From positions 496,001 to 560,000 of the forward strand of contig NW_025963561.1 in NCBI RefSeq assembly GCF_910591885.1: 64,000 bases of DNA, in the 5' to 3' direction. The DNA comes from Bombus terrestris. Its lineage: Eukaryota; Arthropoda; Insecta; Hymenoptera; Apidae. Position numbers and translations under genes: made by a program. The notes under the pieces were generated by a model. That model saw only the letters and a program-made list of their open reading frames with translations. It had not been told where the DNA came from and searched no databases. Of this stretch, positions 39,021 to 53,542 are shown one piece after another; positions within the stretch are counted from its first letter, which is position 1; the number at the start of each line of letters is the position of its first letter.

Positions 39021-40640
39021 CGCTAAACGTTATAACGTAATAGTATAAAACATCGCACGTCATATAGTGATGCGACATAACGTTATACGTAATAACGTAA
39101 TAGTATATAACGTTTTACGTCATAACGTAATAGTATATAACGTTGTACGTCATATAGTGGTGCAATATAACGTTATAGGTCCTATAGTGATGGAATATAA
39201 CGTTATACATTATAACGTAATAGTATATAACGTTATTCGTTATAACGTAATAGTATATAACGTTATGCATCATATAGTAATGCAACATAACGCTAAACGT
39301 TATAACGTAATAGTATAAAACATCGCACGTCATATAGTGATGCGATATAACGTTATACGTAATAACGTAATAGTATATAACGTTTTACGTCATAACGTAA
39401 TAGTATATAACGTTGTACGTCATATAGTGGTGCAATATAACGTTATAGGTCCTATAGTTATGGAATATAACGTTATACATTATAACGTAATAGTATATAA
39501 CGTTATACGTTATAACGTAATAGTATATAACGTTATACGTCATATGGTGGTGCAATATATCGTTATGCGTCATATAGTGATGCAATATAATGTTATACCT
39601 CATATTGTGATGCGATATAATTTTATACGTTATAACATAATTGTATACAACGCGAGACGTCATAACGTAATAGTATATAATGTTATACGTCATACAGTGA
39701 TGCAATATATCGTTATACGACCGAAAGAGAGGCAATAAAACGTTATACGTCATATAGTGATGCGATATAACGTTATACGTCATAACGTAATAGTATATAA
39801 CGTTATACGTAATAACGTAATAGTATACACCGCTATACGTCATATAGTGGTGCACTATAACGTTATAGGTCCTACAGTCATGGGATATTACGTTATACGT
39901 CATATAGTGGTGCATTATAACGTTAAACGTTATAACGTAATACTATAATACATCGCACGTCATATAGTGATGCGATATAACGCTATACGTAATAACGTAA
40001 TGGTATATAACGCTATACGTCATATAGTGGTGCACTATAACGTTATAGGTCCTACAGTGATGGAATATAACGTTATGCATTATAACGTAATAGTATATAA
40101 TGTTATACGCCATATAGTGATGCAATATGTCGTTATACGTCCTATAGTTATGCAATACAAAGTTATACCTTGTAATCTAATAGTATATGACGTTATACCT
40201 TACAATGTAATAGTATATAACGTTATACATCATATAGTGATGCAATATATCGTTATACGTCATATAGTGATGCGATATAACGTTATAGGTCCTATAGTGA
40301 TGGAATACAACGTTATAGTATAAAACGTAATAATACATAACGTTATACGTAATAACGTAATAGTATATAACGTTATACGTCATATAGTGGTGCAATATAA
40401 TGTTATAGGCCTTATAGTGATGGAATATAACGTTATACATTATAACGTAATAGTATATAACGTTATAGGCCTTATAGTGATGGAATATAACGTTATACAT
40501 TATAACGTAATAGTATATAACGTTATACGTCATAACGTAATAGTACATAACGTTATACGTCATAACGTAATAGTATATAACGTTATACGTAATAACGTAA
40601 TAGTATATAACGTTATACGTAATAACGTAATAGTATATAA
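39021..40640. repeat. 3-kb HOR family, H-containing part (copy 2)
   Basis: 54 monomers in strict register, aligned to about 41,957-43,410 at an offset of 2,936 bp, with H at 39,711 against 42,647. The landmark GTATAAAACG with TAATACATAA monomer and a CCTTGTAATCTAATAG monomer are included. Confidence 0.82.
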
Positions 40641-40671
40641 CGTTATACGTCATATAGTGGTTGCAATATAA
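40641..40671. repeat. 31-bp monomer (extra T), fourth locus
   Basis: GTGGTTGCAA insertion that opens the first 3,116-bp unit, followed by GGTTCTATAG. Confidence 0.95.
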
Positions 40672-41541
40672 CGTTATAGGTTCTATAGTGATGGAATATA
40701 ACGTTATACATTATAACGTAATAGTACATAAAGTTATACGACATAACGTAATAGAATATAACGTTATAGGTTATAACGTAATAGTATATAACGTTATACC
40801 TCATATTGTGATGCCATATAACTATATACGTTATAACATAATTGTATATAACGTGATACGTCATAACGTAATAGTATATAACGTTACACGTCATATAGTG
40901 TTGCAATATATCGTTATACGACCGAAAGAGAGGCAATAAAACGTCATACGTCATATAGTGATGCGATATAACGTTATACGTAATTACGTAATAGTATATA
41001 ACGTTATACGCCATATTGTGATGCAATATATCGTAATACGTCCTATAGTTATGCAATACAACGTTATACCTTATAACCTAACAATATATGACGTTATACC
41101 TTATAACGTAATAGTATACAACGTTATACGTCATGTAGTGGTGCAATATAACGTTATAGGCATTATAGTGATGGAATATAACGTTATACATTATAACGTA
41201 TTAGTATATAACGTTATACGTCATATAGTGATGCAATATATCGTTATACGTCATATAGTGATGCGATATAATGTTATACCATATAACCTAATACTATATA
41301 ACGTTATACGACATAACGTAATAGAATATAACGTTATAGGTTATAACGTAATAGTATATAACGTTATACGTCATATAGTGATGCAATATATCGTTATACG
41401 TCATATAGTGAGGAGATTAAACGTTATAGGCCCTATAGTGATGGAATATAACGTTATACATTCTGACGTAATAGCATATAACGTTATATGTCATAACGTA
41501 ATAGTATATAACCTTATACATCATATAGTGATGCAATATAA

Positions 41542-41566
41542 CGTTAAACGTTATAATAGTATATAA
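41542..41566. repeat. Short monomer, 25 bp (5-bp deletion), third locus
   Basis: Same lesion as 37,260, at an offset of exactly 4,282 bp. Confidence 0.94.
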
Positions 41567-43756
41567 CGTTATACGTCATATAGTGATGCGATATAACGTT
41601 ATACGTCATAACGTAATAGTATTAAACATCGTACGTCATATAGTGATGCGATATAACGTTAAACGTAATAACGTAATGGTATATAACGCTATTCGTCATA
41701 TAGTGGTGCACTATAACGTTATAGGTCCTACAGTGATGGAATACAACGTTATACATTATAACGCAATAGTATATAACGTTATACGTCATAACGTAATAGT
41801 GTATAACGTTATACGTCATATAGTGGTGCAATATAACGTTATAGGCCTTATAGTGATGGAATATAACGTTATACATTATAACGTAATAGTATATAACGTT
41901 ATACGTCATAACGTAATAATATATAACGTTATGCATCATATAGTAATGCAACATAACGCTAAACGTTATAACGTAATAGTATAAAACATCGCACGTCATA
42001 TAGTGATGCGACATAACGTTATACGTAATAACGTAATAGTATATAACGTTTTACGTCATAACGTAATAGTATATAACGTTGTACGTCATATAGTGGTGCA
42101 ATATAACGTTATAGGTCCTATAGTGATGGAATATAACGTTATATATTATAACGTAATGGTATATAACGTTATTCGTTATAACGTAATAGTATATAACGTT
42201 ATGCATCATATAGTAATGCAACATTACGCTAAACGTTATAACGTAAAAGTATAAAACATAGCACGTCATATAGTGATGCGATATAACGTTATACGTAATA
42301 ACGTAATAGTATATAACGTTTTACGTCATAACGTAATAGTATATAACGTTGTACGTCATATAGTGGTGCAATATAACGTTATAGGTCCTATAGTTATGGA
42401 ATATAACGTTATACATTATAACGTAATAGTATATAACGTTATACGTTATAACGTAATAGTATATAACGTTATACGTCATATGGTGGTGCAATATATCGTT
42501 ATGCGTCATATAGTGATGCAATATAATGTTATACCTCATATTGTGATGCGATATAATTTTATACGTTATAACATAATTGTATACAACGCGATACGTCATA
42601 ACGTAATAGTATATAATGTTATACGTCATACAGTGATGCAATATATCGTTATACGACCGAAAGAGAGGCAATAAAACGTTATACGTCATATAGTGATGCG
42701 ATATAACGTTATACGTCATAACGTAATAGTATATAACGTTATACGTAATAACGTAATAGTATACATCGCTATACGTCATATAGTGGTGCACTATAACGTT
42801 ATAGGTCCTACAGTCATGGGATATTACGTTATACGTCATATAGTGGTGCATTATAACGTTAAACGTTATAACGTAATACTATAATACATCGCACGTCATA
42901 TAGTGATGCGATATAACGCTATACGTAATAACGTAATGGTATATAACGCTATACGTCATATAGTGGTGCACTATAACGTTATAGGTCCTACAGTGATGGA
43001 ATATAACGTTATGCATTATAACGTAATAGTATATAATGTTATACGCCATATAGTGATGCAATATGTCGTTATACGTCCTATAGTTATGCAATACAAGGTT
43101 ATACCTTGTAATCTAATAGTATATGACGTTATGCCTTACAATGTAATAGTATATAACGTTATACATCATATAGTGATGCAATATATCGTTATACGTCATA
43201 TAGTGATGCGATATAACGTTATAGGTCCTATAGTGATGGAATACAACGTTATAGTATAAAACGTAATAATACATAACGTTATACGTAATAACGTAATAGT
43301 ATATAACGTTATACGTCATATAGTGGTGCAATATAATGTTATAGGCCTTATAGTGATGGAATATAACGTTATACATTATAACGTAATAGTATATAACGTT
43401 ATACGTCATAACGTAATAGTACATAACGTTATACGTCATAACGTAATAGTATATAACGTTATACGTCATATAGTGGTGCAATATAACGTTATAGGCCTTA
43501 TAGTGATGGAATATAACGTTATACATTATGACGTAATAGTATATAACGTTATACATTATAACGTAATAGTATATAACGTTATAGGCCTTATAGTGATGGA
43601 ATATAACGTTATACATTATAACGTAATAGTATATAACATTATACGTCATAACGTAATAGTACATAACGTTATACGTCATAACGTAATAGTATATAACGTT
43701 ATACGTAATAACGTAATAGTATATAACGTTATACGTAATAACGTAATAGTATATAA

Positions 43757-43787
43757 CGTTATACGTCATATAGTGGTTGCAATATAA
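43757..43787. repeat. 31-bp monomer (extra T), fifth locus
   Basis: Opens the second 3,116-bp unit; identical flanks to 40,641. Confidence 0.95.
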
Positions 43788-44657
43788 CGTTATAGGTTCT
43801 ATAGTGATGGAATATAACGTTATACATTATAACGTAATAGTACATAAAGTTATACGACATAACGTAATAGAATATAACGTTATAGGTTATAACGTAATAG
43901 TATATAACGTTATACCTCATATTGTGATGCGATATAACTATATACGTTATAACATAATTGTATATAACGTGATACGTCATAACGTAATAGTATATAACGT
44001 TATACGTCATATAGTGTTGCAATATATCGTTATACGACCGAAAGAGAGGCAATAAAACGTCATACGTCATATAGTGATGCGATATAACGTTATACGTAAT
44101 TACGTAATAGTATATAACGTTATACGCCATATTGTGATGCAATATATCGTAATACGTCCTATAGTTATGCAATACAACGTTATACCTTATAACCTAACAA
44201 TATATGACGTTATACCTTATAACGTAGTAGTATACAACGTTATACGTCATGTAGTGGTGCAATATAACGTTATAGGCATTATAGTGATGGAATATAACGT
44301 TATACATTATAACGTATTAGTATATAACGTTATACGTCATATAGTGATGCAATATATCGTTATACGTCATATAGTGATGCGATATAATGTTATACCATAT
44401 AACCTAATACTATATAACGTTATACGACATAACGTAATAGAATATAACGTTATAGGTTATAACGTAATAGTATATAACGTTATACGTCATATAGTGATGC
44501 AATATATAGTTATACGTCATATAGTGAGGAGATTAAACGTTATAGGCCCTATAGTGATGGAATATAACGTTATACATTCTGACGTAATAGCATATAACGT
44601 TATATGTCATAACGTAATAGTATATAACCTTATACATCATATAGTGATGCAATATAA

Positions 44658-44682
44658 CGTTAAACGTTATAATAGTATATAA
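44658..44682. repeat. Short monomer, 25 bp (5-bp deletion), fourth locus
   Basis: Same lesion 3,116 bp after 41,542. It is the last copy in the window. Confidence 0.94.
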
Positions 44683-46842
44683 CGTTATACGTCATATAGT
44701 GATGCGATATAACGTTATACGTCATAACGTAATAGTATTAAACATCGTACGTCATATAGTGATGCGATATAACGTTAAACGTAATAACGTAATGGTATAT
44801 AACGATATTCGTCATATAGTGGTGCACTATAACGTTATAGGTCCTACAGTGATGGAATACAACGTTATACATTATAACGCAATAGTATATAACGTTATAC
44901 GTCATAACGTAATAGTGTATAACGTTATACGTCATATAGTGGTGCAATATAACGTTATTGGCCTTATAATGATGGAATATAACGTTATACATTATAACGT
45001 AATAGTATATAACGTTTTACGTCATAACGTAATAATATATAACGTTATGCATCATATAGTAATGCAACATAACGCTAAACGTTATAACGTAATAGTATAA
45101 AACATCGCACGTCATATAGTGATGCGACATAACGTTATACGTAATAACGTAATAGTATATAACGTTTTACGTCATAACGTAATAGTATATAACGTTGTAC
45201 GTCATATAGTGGTGCAATATAACGTTATAGGTCCTATAGTGATGGAATATAACGTTATATATTATAACGTAATAGTATATAACGTTATTCGTTATAACGT
45301 AATAGTATATAACGTTATGCATCATATAGTAATGCAACATAACGCTAAACGTTATAACGTAATAGTATAAAACATCGCACGTCATATAGTGATGCGATAT
45401 AACGTTATACGTAATAACGTAATAGTATATAACGTTTTACGTCATAACGTAATATTATATAACGTTGTACGTCATATAGTGGTGCAATATAACGTTATAG
45501 GTCCTATATGTATGGAATATAACGTTATACATTATAACGTAATAGTATATAACGTTATACGTTATAACGTAATAGTATATAACGTTATACGTCATATGGT
45601 GGTGCAATATATCGTTATACGTCATATAGTGATGCAATATAATGTTATACCTCATATTGTGATGCGATATAATTTTATACGTTATAACATAATTGTATAC
45701 TACGCGATACGTCATAACGTAATAGTATATAATGTTATACGTCATACAGTGGTGCAATATATCGTTATACGACCGAAAGAGAGGCAATAAAACGTTATAC
45801 GTCATATAGTGATGCGATATAACGTTATACGTCATAACGTAATAGTATATAACGTTATACGTAATAACGTAATAGTATACAACGCTATACGTCATATAGT
45901 GGTGCACTATAACGTTATATTTCCTACAGTCATGGGATATTACGTTATACGTCATATAGTGGTGCATTATAACGTTAAACGTTATAACGTAATACTATAA
46001 AACATCGCACGTCATATAGTGATGCGATATAACGCTATACGTAATAACGTAATGGTATATAACGCTATACGTCATATAGTGGTGCACTATAACGTTATAG
46101 GTCCTACAGTGATGGAATATAACGTTATACATTATAACGTAATAGTATATAATGTTATACGCCATATAGTGATGCAATATGTCGTTATACGTCCTATAGT
46201 TATGCAATACAAAGTTATACCTTGTAATCTAATAGTATATGACGTTATACCTTACAATGTAATAGTATATAACGTTATACATAATATAGTGATGCAATAT
46301 ATCGTTATACGTCATATAGTGATGCGATATAACGTTATAGGTCCTATAGTGATGGAATATAACGTTATAGTATAAAACGTAATAATACATAACGTTATAC
46401 GTAATAACGTAAGAGTATATAACGTTATACGTCATATAGTGGTGCAATATAATGTTATAGGCCTTATAGTGATGGAATATAACGTTATACATTATAACGT
46501 AATAGTATATAACGTTATACGTCATAACGTAATAGTACATAACGTTATACGTCATAACGTAATAGTATATAACGTTATACGTCATATAGTGGTGCAATAT
46601 AACGTTATAGGCCTTATAGTGATGGAATATAACGTTATACATTATGACGTAATAGTATATAACGTTATACATTATAACGTAATAGTATATAACGTTATAG
46701 GCTTTATAGTGATGGAATATAACGTTATACATTATAACGTAATAGTATATAACATTATACGTCATAACGTAATAGTACATAACGTTATACGTCATAACGT
46801 AATAGTATATAACGTTATACGTAATAACGTAATAGTATATAA

Positions 46843-49800
46843 CGTTATACCTCATATTGTGATGCGATATAACTATATACGTTATAACATAATTGTATAT
46901 AACGTGATACGTCATAACGTAATAGTATATAACGTTATACGTCATATAGTGTTGCAATATATCGTTATACGACCGAAAGAGAGGCAATAAAACGTCATAC
47001 GTCATATAGTGATGCGATATAACGTTATACGTAATTACGTAATAGTATATAACGTTATACGCCATATTGTGATGCAATATATCGTAATACGTCCTATAGT
47101 TATGCAATACAACGTTATACCTTATAACCTAACAATATATGACGTTATACCTTATAACGTAATAGTATACAACGTTATACGTCATGTAGTGGTGCAATAT
47201 AACGTTATAGGCATTATAGTGATGGAATATAACGTTATACATTATAACGTATTAGTATATAACGTTATACGTCATAACGTAATAGTATATAACGTTATGC
47301 ATCATATAGTAATGCAACATAACGCTAAACGTTATGACGTAATAGTATAAAACATCGTACGTCATATAGTGATGCGATATGACGTTATACGTAATAACGT
47401 AATAGTATATAACGTTTTACGTCATAACGTAATAGTATATAACGTTCTACGTCATATAGTGGTGCTATGTAACGTTATAGGTCCTATAGTGATGGAATAT
47501 AACGTTACACATTATAACCTAATAGTAAATAACGTTATACGTTATAACGTATTAGTATATAACGTTATACGTCATATAGTGATGCAATATATCGTTATAC
47601 GTCATATAGTGATGCGATATAATGTTATACCATATAACCTAATACTATATAACGTTATACGACATAACGTAATAGAATATAACGTTATAGGTTATAACGT
47701 AATAGTATATAACGTTATACGTCATATAGTGATGCAATATATCGTTATACGTCATATAGTGAGGAGATTAAACGTTATAGGCCCTATAGTGATGGAATAT
47801 AACGTTATACATTCTGACGTAATAGCATATAACGTTATATGTCATAACGTATTAGTATATAACCTTATACATCATATAGTGATGCAATATAACGTGAAAC
47901 GTTATAACGTAATAGTATATAACGTTATACGTCATATAGTGATGCGATATAACGTTATACGTCATAACGTAATAGTATTAAACATCGTACGTCATATAGT
48001 GATGCGATATAACGTTAAACGTAATAACGTAATGGTATATAACGCTATTCGTCATATAGTGGTGCACTATAACGTTATAGGTCCTACAGTGATGGAATAC
48101 AACGTTATACATTATAACGCAATAGTACATAACGTTATACGTCATAACGTAATAGTGTATAACGTTATACGTCATATAGTGGTGCAATATAACGTTATAG
48201 GCCTTATAGTGATGGAATATAACGTTATACATTATAACGTAATAGTATATAACGTTATACGTCATAACGTAATAATATATAACGCTATACATCATATAGT
48301 AATGCAACATAACGCTAAACGTTATAACGTAATAGTATAAAACATCGCACGTCATATAGTGATGCGACATAACGTTATACGTAATAACGTAATAGTATAT
48401 AACGTTTTACGTCATAACGTAATAGTATATAACGTTGTACGTCATATAGTGGTGCAATATAACGTTATAGGTCCTATAGTGATGGAATATAACGTTATAC
48501 ATTATAACGTAATAATATATAACGTTATGCATCATATAGTAATGCAACATAACGCTAAACGTTATAACGTAATAGTATAAAACATCGCACGTCATATAGT
48601 GATGCGATATAACGTTATACGTAATAACGTAATAGTATATAACGTTTTACGTCATAACGTAATAGTATATAACGTTGTACGTCATATAGTGGTGCAATAT
48701 AACGTTATAGGTCCTATAGTGATGGAATATAACGTTATACATTATAACGTAATAGTATATAACGTTATTCGTTATAACGTAATAGTATATAACGTTATGC
48801 ATCATATAGTAATGCAACATAACGCTAAACGTTATAACGTAATAGTATAAAACATCGCACGTCATATAGTGATGCGATATAACGTTATACGTAAGAACGT
48901 AATAGTATATAACGTTTTACGTCATAACGTAATAGTATATAACGTTGTACGTCATATAGTGGTGCAATATAACGTTATAGGTCCTATAGTTATGGAATAT
49001 AACGTTATACATTATAACGTAATAGTATACAACGTTATACGTTATAATTTAATAGTATATAACGTTATACGTCATATGGTGGTGCAATATATCGTTATAC
49101 GTCATATAGTGATGCAATATAATGTTATACCTCATATTGTGATGCGATATAATTTTATACGTTATAACATAATTGTATACAACGCGATACGTCATAACGT
49201 AATAGTATATAATGTTATACGTCATACAGTGATGCAATATATCGTTATACGACCGAAAGAGAGGCAATAAAACGTTATACGTCATATAGTGATGCGATAT
49301 AACGTTATACGTCATAACGTAATAGTATATAACGTTATACGTAATAACGTAATAGTATACAACGCTATACGTCATATAGTGGTGCACTATAACGTTATAG
49401 GTCCTACAGTGATGGGATATTACGTTATACGTCATATAGTGGTGCATTATAACGTTAAACGTTATAACGTAATACTATAAAACATCGTACGTCATATAGT
49501 GATGCGATATAACGTTAAACGTAATAACGTAATGGTATATAACGCTATACGTCATATAGTGGTGCACTACAACGTTATAGGTCCCACAGTGGTGGAATAT
49601 AACGTTATACATTATAACGTAGTAGTATATAACGTTATACGCCATATAGTGATGCAATATATCGTTATACGTCATATAGTGATGCGATATAACGTTATAG
49701 GTCCTATAGTGATGGAATATAACGTTATACATTATAACGTAATAGTATATAACGTTTTACGTCGTAACGTAATAGTATATAACGTTATACGTCATAACGT

Positions 49801-50652
49801 AATAGTATATAACGTTATAGGTCATATAGTGGTGCAATATAACGTTATAGGTCTCATAGTGATGGAATACAACGTTATACATTATAACGTAATAGTATAT
49901 AACGTTATACGCCATATAGTGATGCAATATGTCGTTATACGTCCTATAGTTATGCAATACAAAGTTATACCTTGTAATCTAATAGTATATGACGTTTTAC
50001 CGTACAATGTAATAGTATATAACGTTATACGTCATATAGTGATGCAATATATCGTTATACGTCATACAGTGATGCGATATAACGTTATAGGTCCTATAGT
50101 GATGGAATATAACGTTATAGTATAAAACGTAATAATACATAACGTTATACGTCATATAGTGGTGCAATATAACGTTATAGGTCCTATAGTGATGGAATAT
50201 AACGTTATACATTATAACGTAATAGTATATAACGTTATACGTCATAACGTAATAGTATATAACGTTGTACGTCATAACGTAATAGTATATAACGTTATGC
50301 ATCATATAGTAATGCAATATAACGGTAAACGTTATAACGTAATAGTATAAAACATCGCACGTCATTTAGTGATGCGATATAACGTTATACGTAATAACGT
50401 AATGGTATATAACGCTATACGTCATATAGTGGTGCACTATAACGTTATAGGTCCTACAGTGATGGAATATAACGTTATACATTATAACGTAATAGTATAT
50501 AACGTTATACGCCATATAGTGAAGCAATATGTCGTTATACGTCCTATAGTTATGCAATACAAAGTTATACCTTGTAATCTAATAGTATATGACGTTATAC
50601 CTTACAATGTAATAGTATATAACGTTATGCATCATATAGTGATGCAATATAT
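46843..50652. repeat. 3-kb HOR family, rearranged copies
   Basis: H at 46,963 and 49,243, I at 47,743. 45,389-46,000 aligns to 48,869-49,480 at an offset of 3,480 bp. Relative to copy 2, extra monomers near 47,263-47,560 separate parts that are adjacent elsewhere, and the CGTTAAACG monomer (here CGTGAAACG, 47,893) has its full 30 bp. From 49,500 it changes to a GTCGTAACG / CCCACAG type string. Confidence 0.8.
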
Positions 50653-50681
50653 CTTTATTGTCATATAGTGATGCGATATAA
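50653..50681. repeat. Short monomer, 29 bp (1-bp deletion)
   Basis: The head reads CTTTATTGTCATATAG in place of CGTTATACGTCATATAG. Private to this locus. Confidence 0.9.
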
Positions 50682-50771
50682 CGTTATAGGTCCTATAGTG
50701 ATGGAATATAACGTTATAGTATAAAACGTAATAATACATAACGTTATACGTCATAACGTAATAGTATATAC

Positions 50772-50800
50772 CGTTATACGTCATATAGTGGTGCAAATAA
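50772..50800. repeat. Short monomer, 29 bp (1-bp deletion)
   Basis: GTGGTGCAAATAA in place of GTGGTGCAATATAA. Private, and only four monomers after the previous length change. Confidence 0.9.
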
Positions 50801-52210
50801 CGTTATAGGCCTTATAGTGATGGAATATAACGTTATACATTATAACGTAATAGTATATAACGTTATACGTCATAGCGTAATAGTATATAACGTTATGCAT
50901 CATATAGTAATGCAACATAACGCTAAACGTTATAAAGTAATAGTATAAAACATCGTACGTCATATAGTGATGCGATATAACGTTATACGTAATAACGTAA
51001 TGGTATATAACGCTATACGTCATATAGTGGTGCACTACAACGTTATAGGTCCTACAGTGGTGGAATATAACGTTATACATTATAACGTAATAGTATATAA
51101 CGTTATACGCCATATAGTGATGCAATATATCGTTATACGTCATATAGTGATGCGATATAACGTTATAGGTCCTATAGTGATGGAATATAACGTTATACAT
51201 TATAACGTAATAGTATATAACGTTTTACGTCGTAACGTAATAGTATATAACGTTATACGTCATAACGTAATACTATATAACGTTGTACGTCATAGAGTGG
51301 TGCAATATAACGTTATAGGTCCTATAGTGATGGAATATAACGTTATACATTATAACGTAATAGCATATAACGTTATACGTTATAACGTAATAGTATATAA
51401 CGTTATACGTCATATGGTGATGCAATATATCGTTATACGTCATATAGTGATGCAATATAATGTTATACCTCATATTGTGATGCGATATAATTTTATACGT
51501 TATAACATAATTGTATACAATGCGATACGTCATAACGTAATAGTATATAATGTTATACGTCATACAGTGATGCAATATATCGTTATACGACCGAAAGAGA
51601 GGCAATAAAACGTTATACGTCATATAGTGATGCGATATAACGTTATACGTCATAACGTAATAGTATATAACGTTATACGTAATAACGCAATAGTATACAA
51701 CGCTATACGTCATATAGTGGTGCACTATAACGTTATAGGTCCTACAGTGATGGGATATTACGTTATACGTCATATAGTGGTGCATTATAACGTTAAACGT
51801 TATAACGTAATACTATAAAACATCGTAAGTCATATAGTGATGCGATATAACGTTAAACGTAATAACGTAATGGTATATAACGCTATACGTCATATAGTGG
51901 TGCACTACAATGTTATAGGTCCTACAGTGGTGGAATATAACGTTATACATTATATCGTAATAGTATATAACGTTATACGCCATATAGTGATGCAATATAT
52001 CGTTATACGTCATATAGTGATGCGATATAACGTTATAGGTCCTATAGTGATGGAATATAACGTTATACATTATAACGTAATAGTATATAACGTTTTACGT
52101 CGTAACGTAATAGTATATAACGTTATACGTCATAACGTAATAGTATATAACGTTATAGGTCTCATACTGATGGAACATAACGTTATACATTATAACGTAA
52201 TAGAACATAA

Positions 52211-52282
52211 CGTTATACGTCATATAGTGGTGCAATATATGATTGCAATATATGCAATAGGTCCTATAGTGATGGAATATAA
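52211..52282. repeat. Aberrant monomer pair, 72 bp (12-bp insertion)
   Basis: A GTGGTGCAATATAT monomer is followed by GATTGCAATATATGCAAT and then a GGTCC monomer lacking its normal head. The extra 12 bp include a second GCAATATAT, which suggests a slipped or end-joined junction. Private. Confidence 0.9.
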
Positions 52283-52582
52283 CGTTATACGTAATAACGT
52301 AATAGTATATAACGTTATACGTCATAACGTAATTGTATATAAAGTTATACGTCATATAGTGATGCAATATATCGTTATACGTCATATAGTGATGCGATAT
52401 AACGTTATAGGTCCTATAGTGATGGAATATAACGTTATAGTATAAAACGTAATAATACATAACGTTATACGTCATAACGTAATAGTATATAACGTTATAC
52501 GTCATATAGTGGTGCAATATCACGTTAAAGGCCTTATAGTGATGGAATATAACGTTATACATTATAACGTAATAGTATATAA

Positions 52583-52611
52583 CGTATACGTCACAACGTA
52601 ATAGTATATAA
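52583..52611. repeat. Short monomer, 29 bp (1-bp deletion)
   Basis: The head CGTATACG replaces CGTTATACG. The same lesion occurs at 63,928 in a different context, so it may be recurrent. Confidence 0.9.
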
Positions 52612-53511
52612 CGTTATACGTCATAACGTAATAGTATATAACGTTATGCGTCATACAGTGGTGCAATATAACGTTATAGGTCTTATAGTGATGGCATATA
52701 ACGTTATACATTATAACGTAATAGTATATAACGTTTTACGTCATAACGTAATAGTATATAACGTTATACGTCATAACTTAATAGTATATAACGTTATACG
52801 TCATAACGTAATAGTATATAACGTTAGACGTCATAACGTAATAGTATATAAGGTTATACGTCATATAGTGGTGCAATATAACGTTATAGGTCTTATAGTG
52901 ATGGCATATAACGTTATACATTATAACGTAATAGTATATAACGTTTTACGTCGTAACGTAATAGTATATAACGTTATACGTCATAACGTAATAGTATATA
53001 ACGTTATAGGTCATATAGTGGTGCAATATAACGTTATAGGTCTCATAGTGATGGAATATAACGTTATACATTATAACGTAATAGTATATAACGTTATACG
53101 TCATATAGTGGTGCAATATAACATTATAGGTCCTATAGTGATGGAATATAACGTTATACATTATAACGTAATAGTATATAACGTTATACGTCATAACGTA
53201 ATAGTACATAACGTTATACGTCATAACGTAATAGTATATAACGTTATACGTCATATAGTGGTGCAATATAACGTTATAGGCCTTATAGTGATGGAATATA
53301 ACATTATACATTATAACGTAATAGTATATAACGTTATTCGTCATAACGTAATAGTATATAACGTTATAGGCCTTATAGTAATGGAATATAACGCTATACA
53401 TTATAACGTAATAGTATATAACATTATACGTCATAACGTAATAGTACATAACGTTATACGTCATAACGTAATAGTATATAACGTTATACGTAATAACGTA
53501 ATAGTATATAA

Positions 53512-53542
53512 CGTTATACGTCATATAGTGGTTGCAATATAA
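53512..53542. repeat. 31-bp monomer (extra T), sixth locus
   Basis: GTGGTTGCAA insertion followed by a GGTCC monomer, like the loci of the 1,411-bp HOR downstream. Confidence 0.95.

Larger units (their letters stand above)
40641..43756. repeat. 3,116-bp HOR, copy 1
   Basis: The unit runs from one 31-bp monomer to the next (40,641 to 43,757) and contains 104 monomers: H at 40,912 and 42,647, I at 41,392, and one 25-bp monomer (41,542). The +1 and -5 bp variants account for the length not being a multiple of 30. Confidence 0.87.
43757..46842. repeat. 3,116-bp HOR, copy 2 (end truncated)
   Basis: It follows copy 1 with H at 44,028 and 45,763, I at 44,508 and the 25-bp monomer at 44,658, each 3,116 bp after its partner. 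At 46,843 the string jumps to the CCTCATATTG monomer. The 31-bp monomer and the following few monomers expected there are missing. Confidence 0.86.
50801..53511. repeat. 3-kb HOR family, 2,338-bp spaced copy and flank
   Basis: H at 51,581 and its flanks align with H at 49,243 (offset 2,338 bp, including two 1-bp deletions), to about 52,140. Then come the odd 72-bp pair at 52,211 and a string of GGTCTTATAG with GATGGCA, CGTCATAAC and GGCCTT monomers. Confidence 0.8.
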
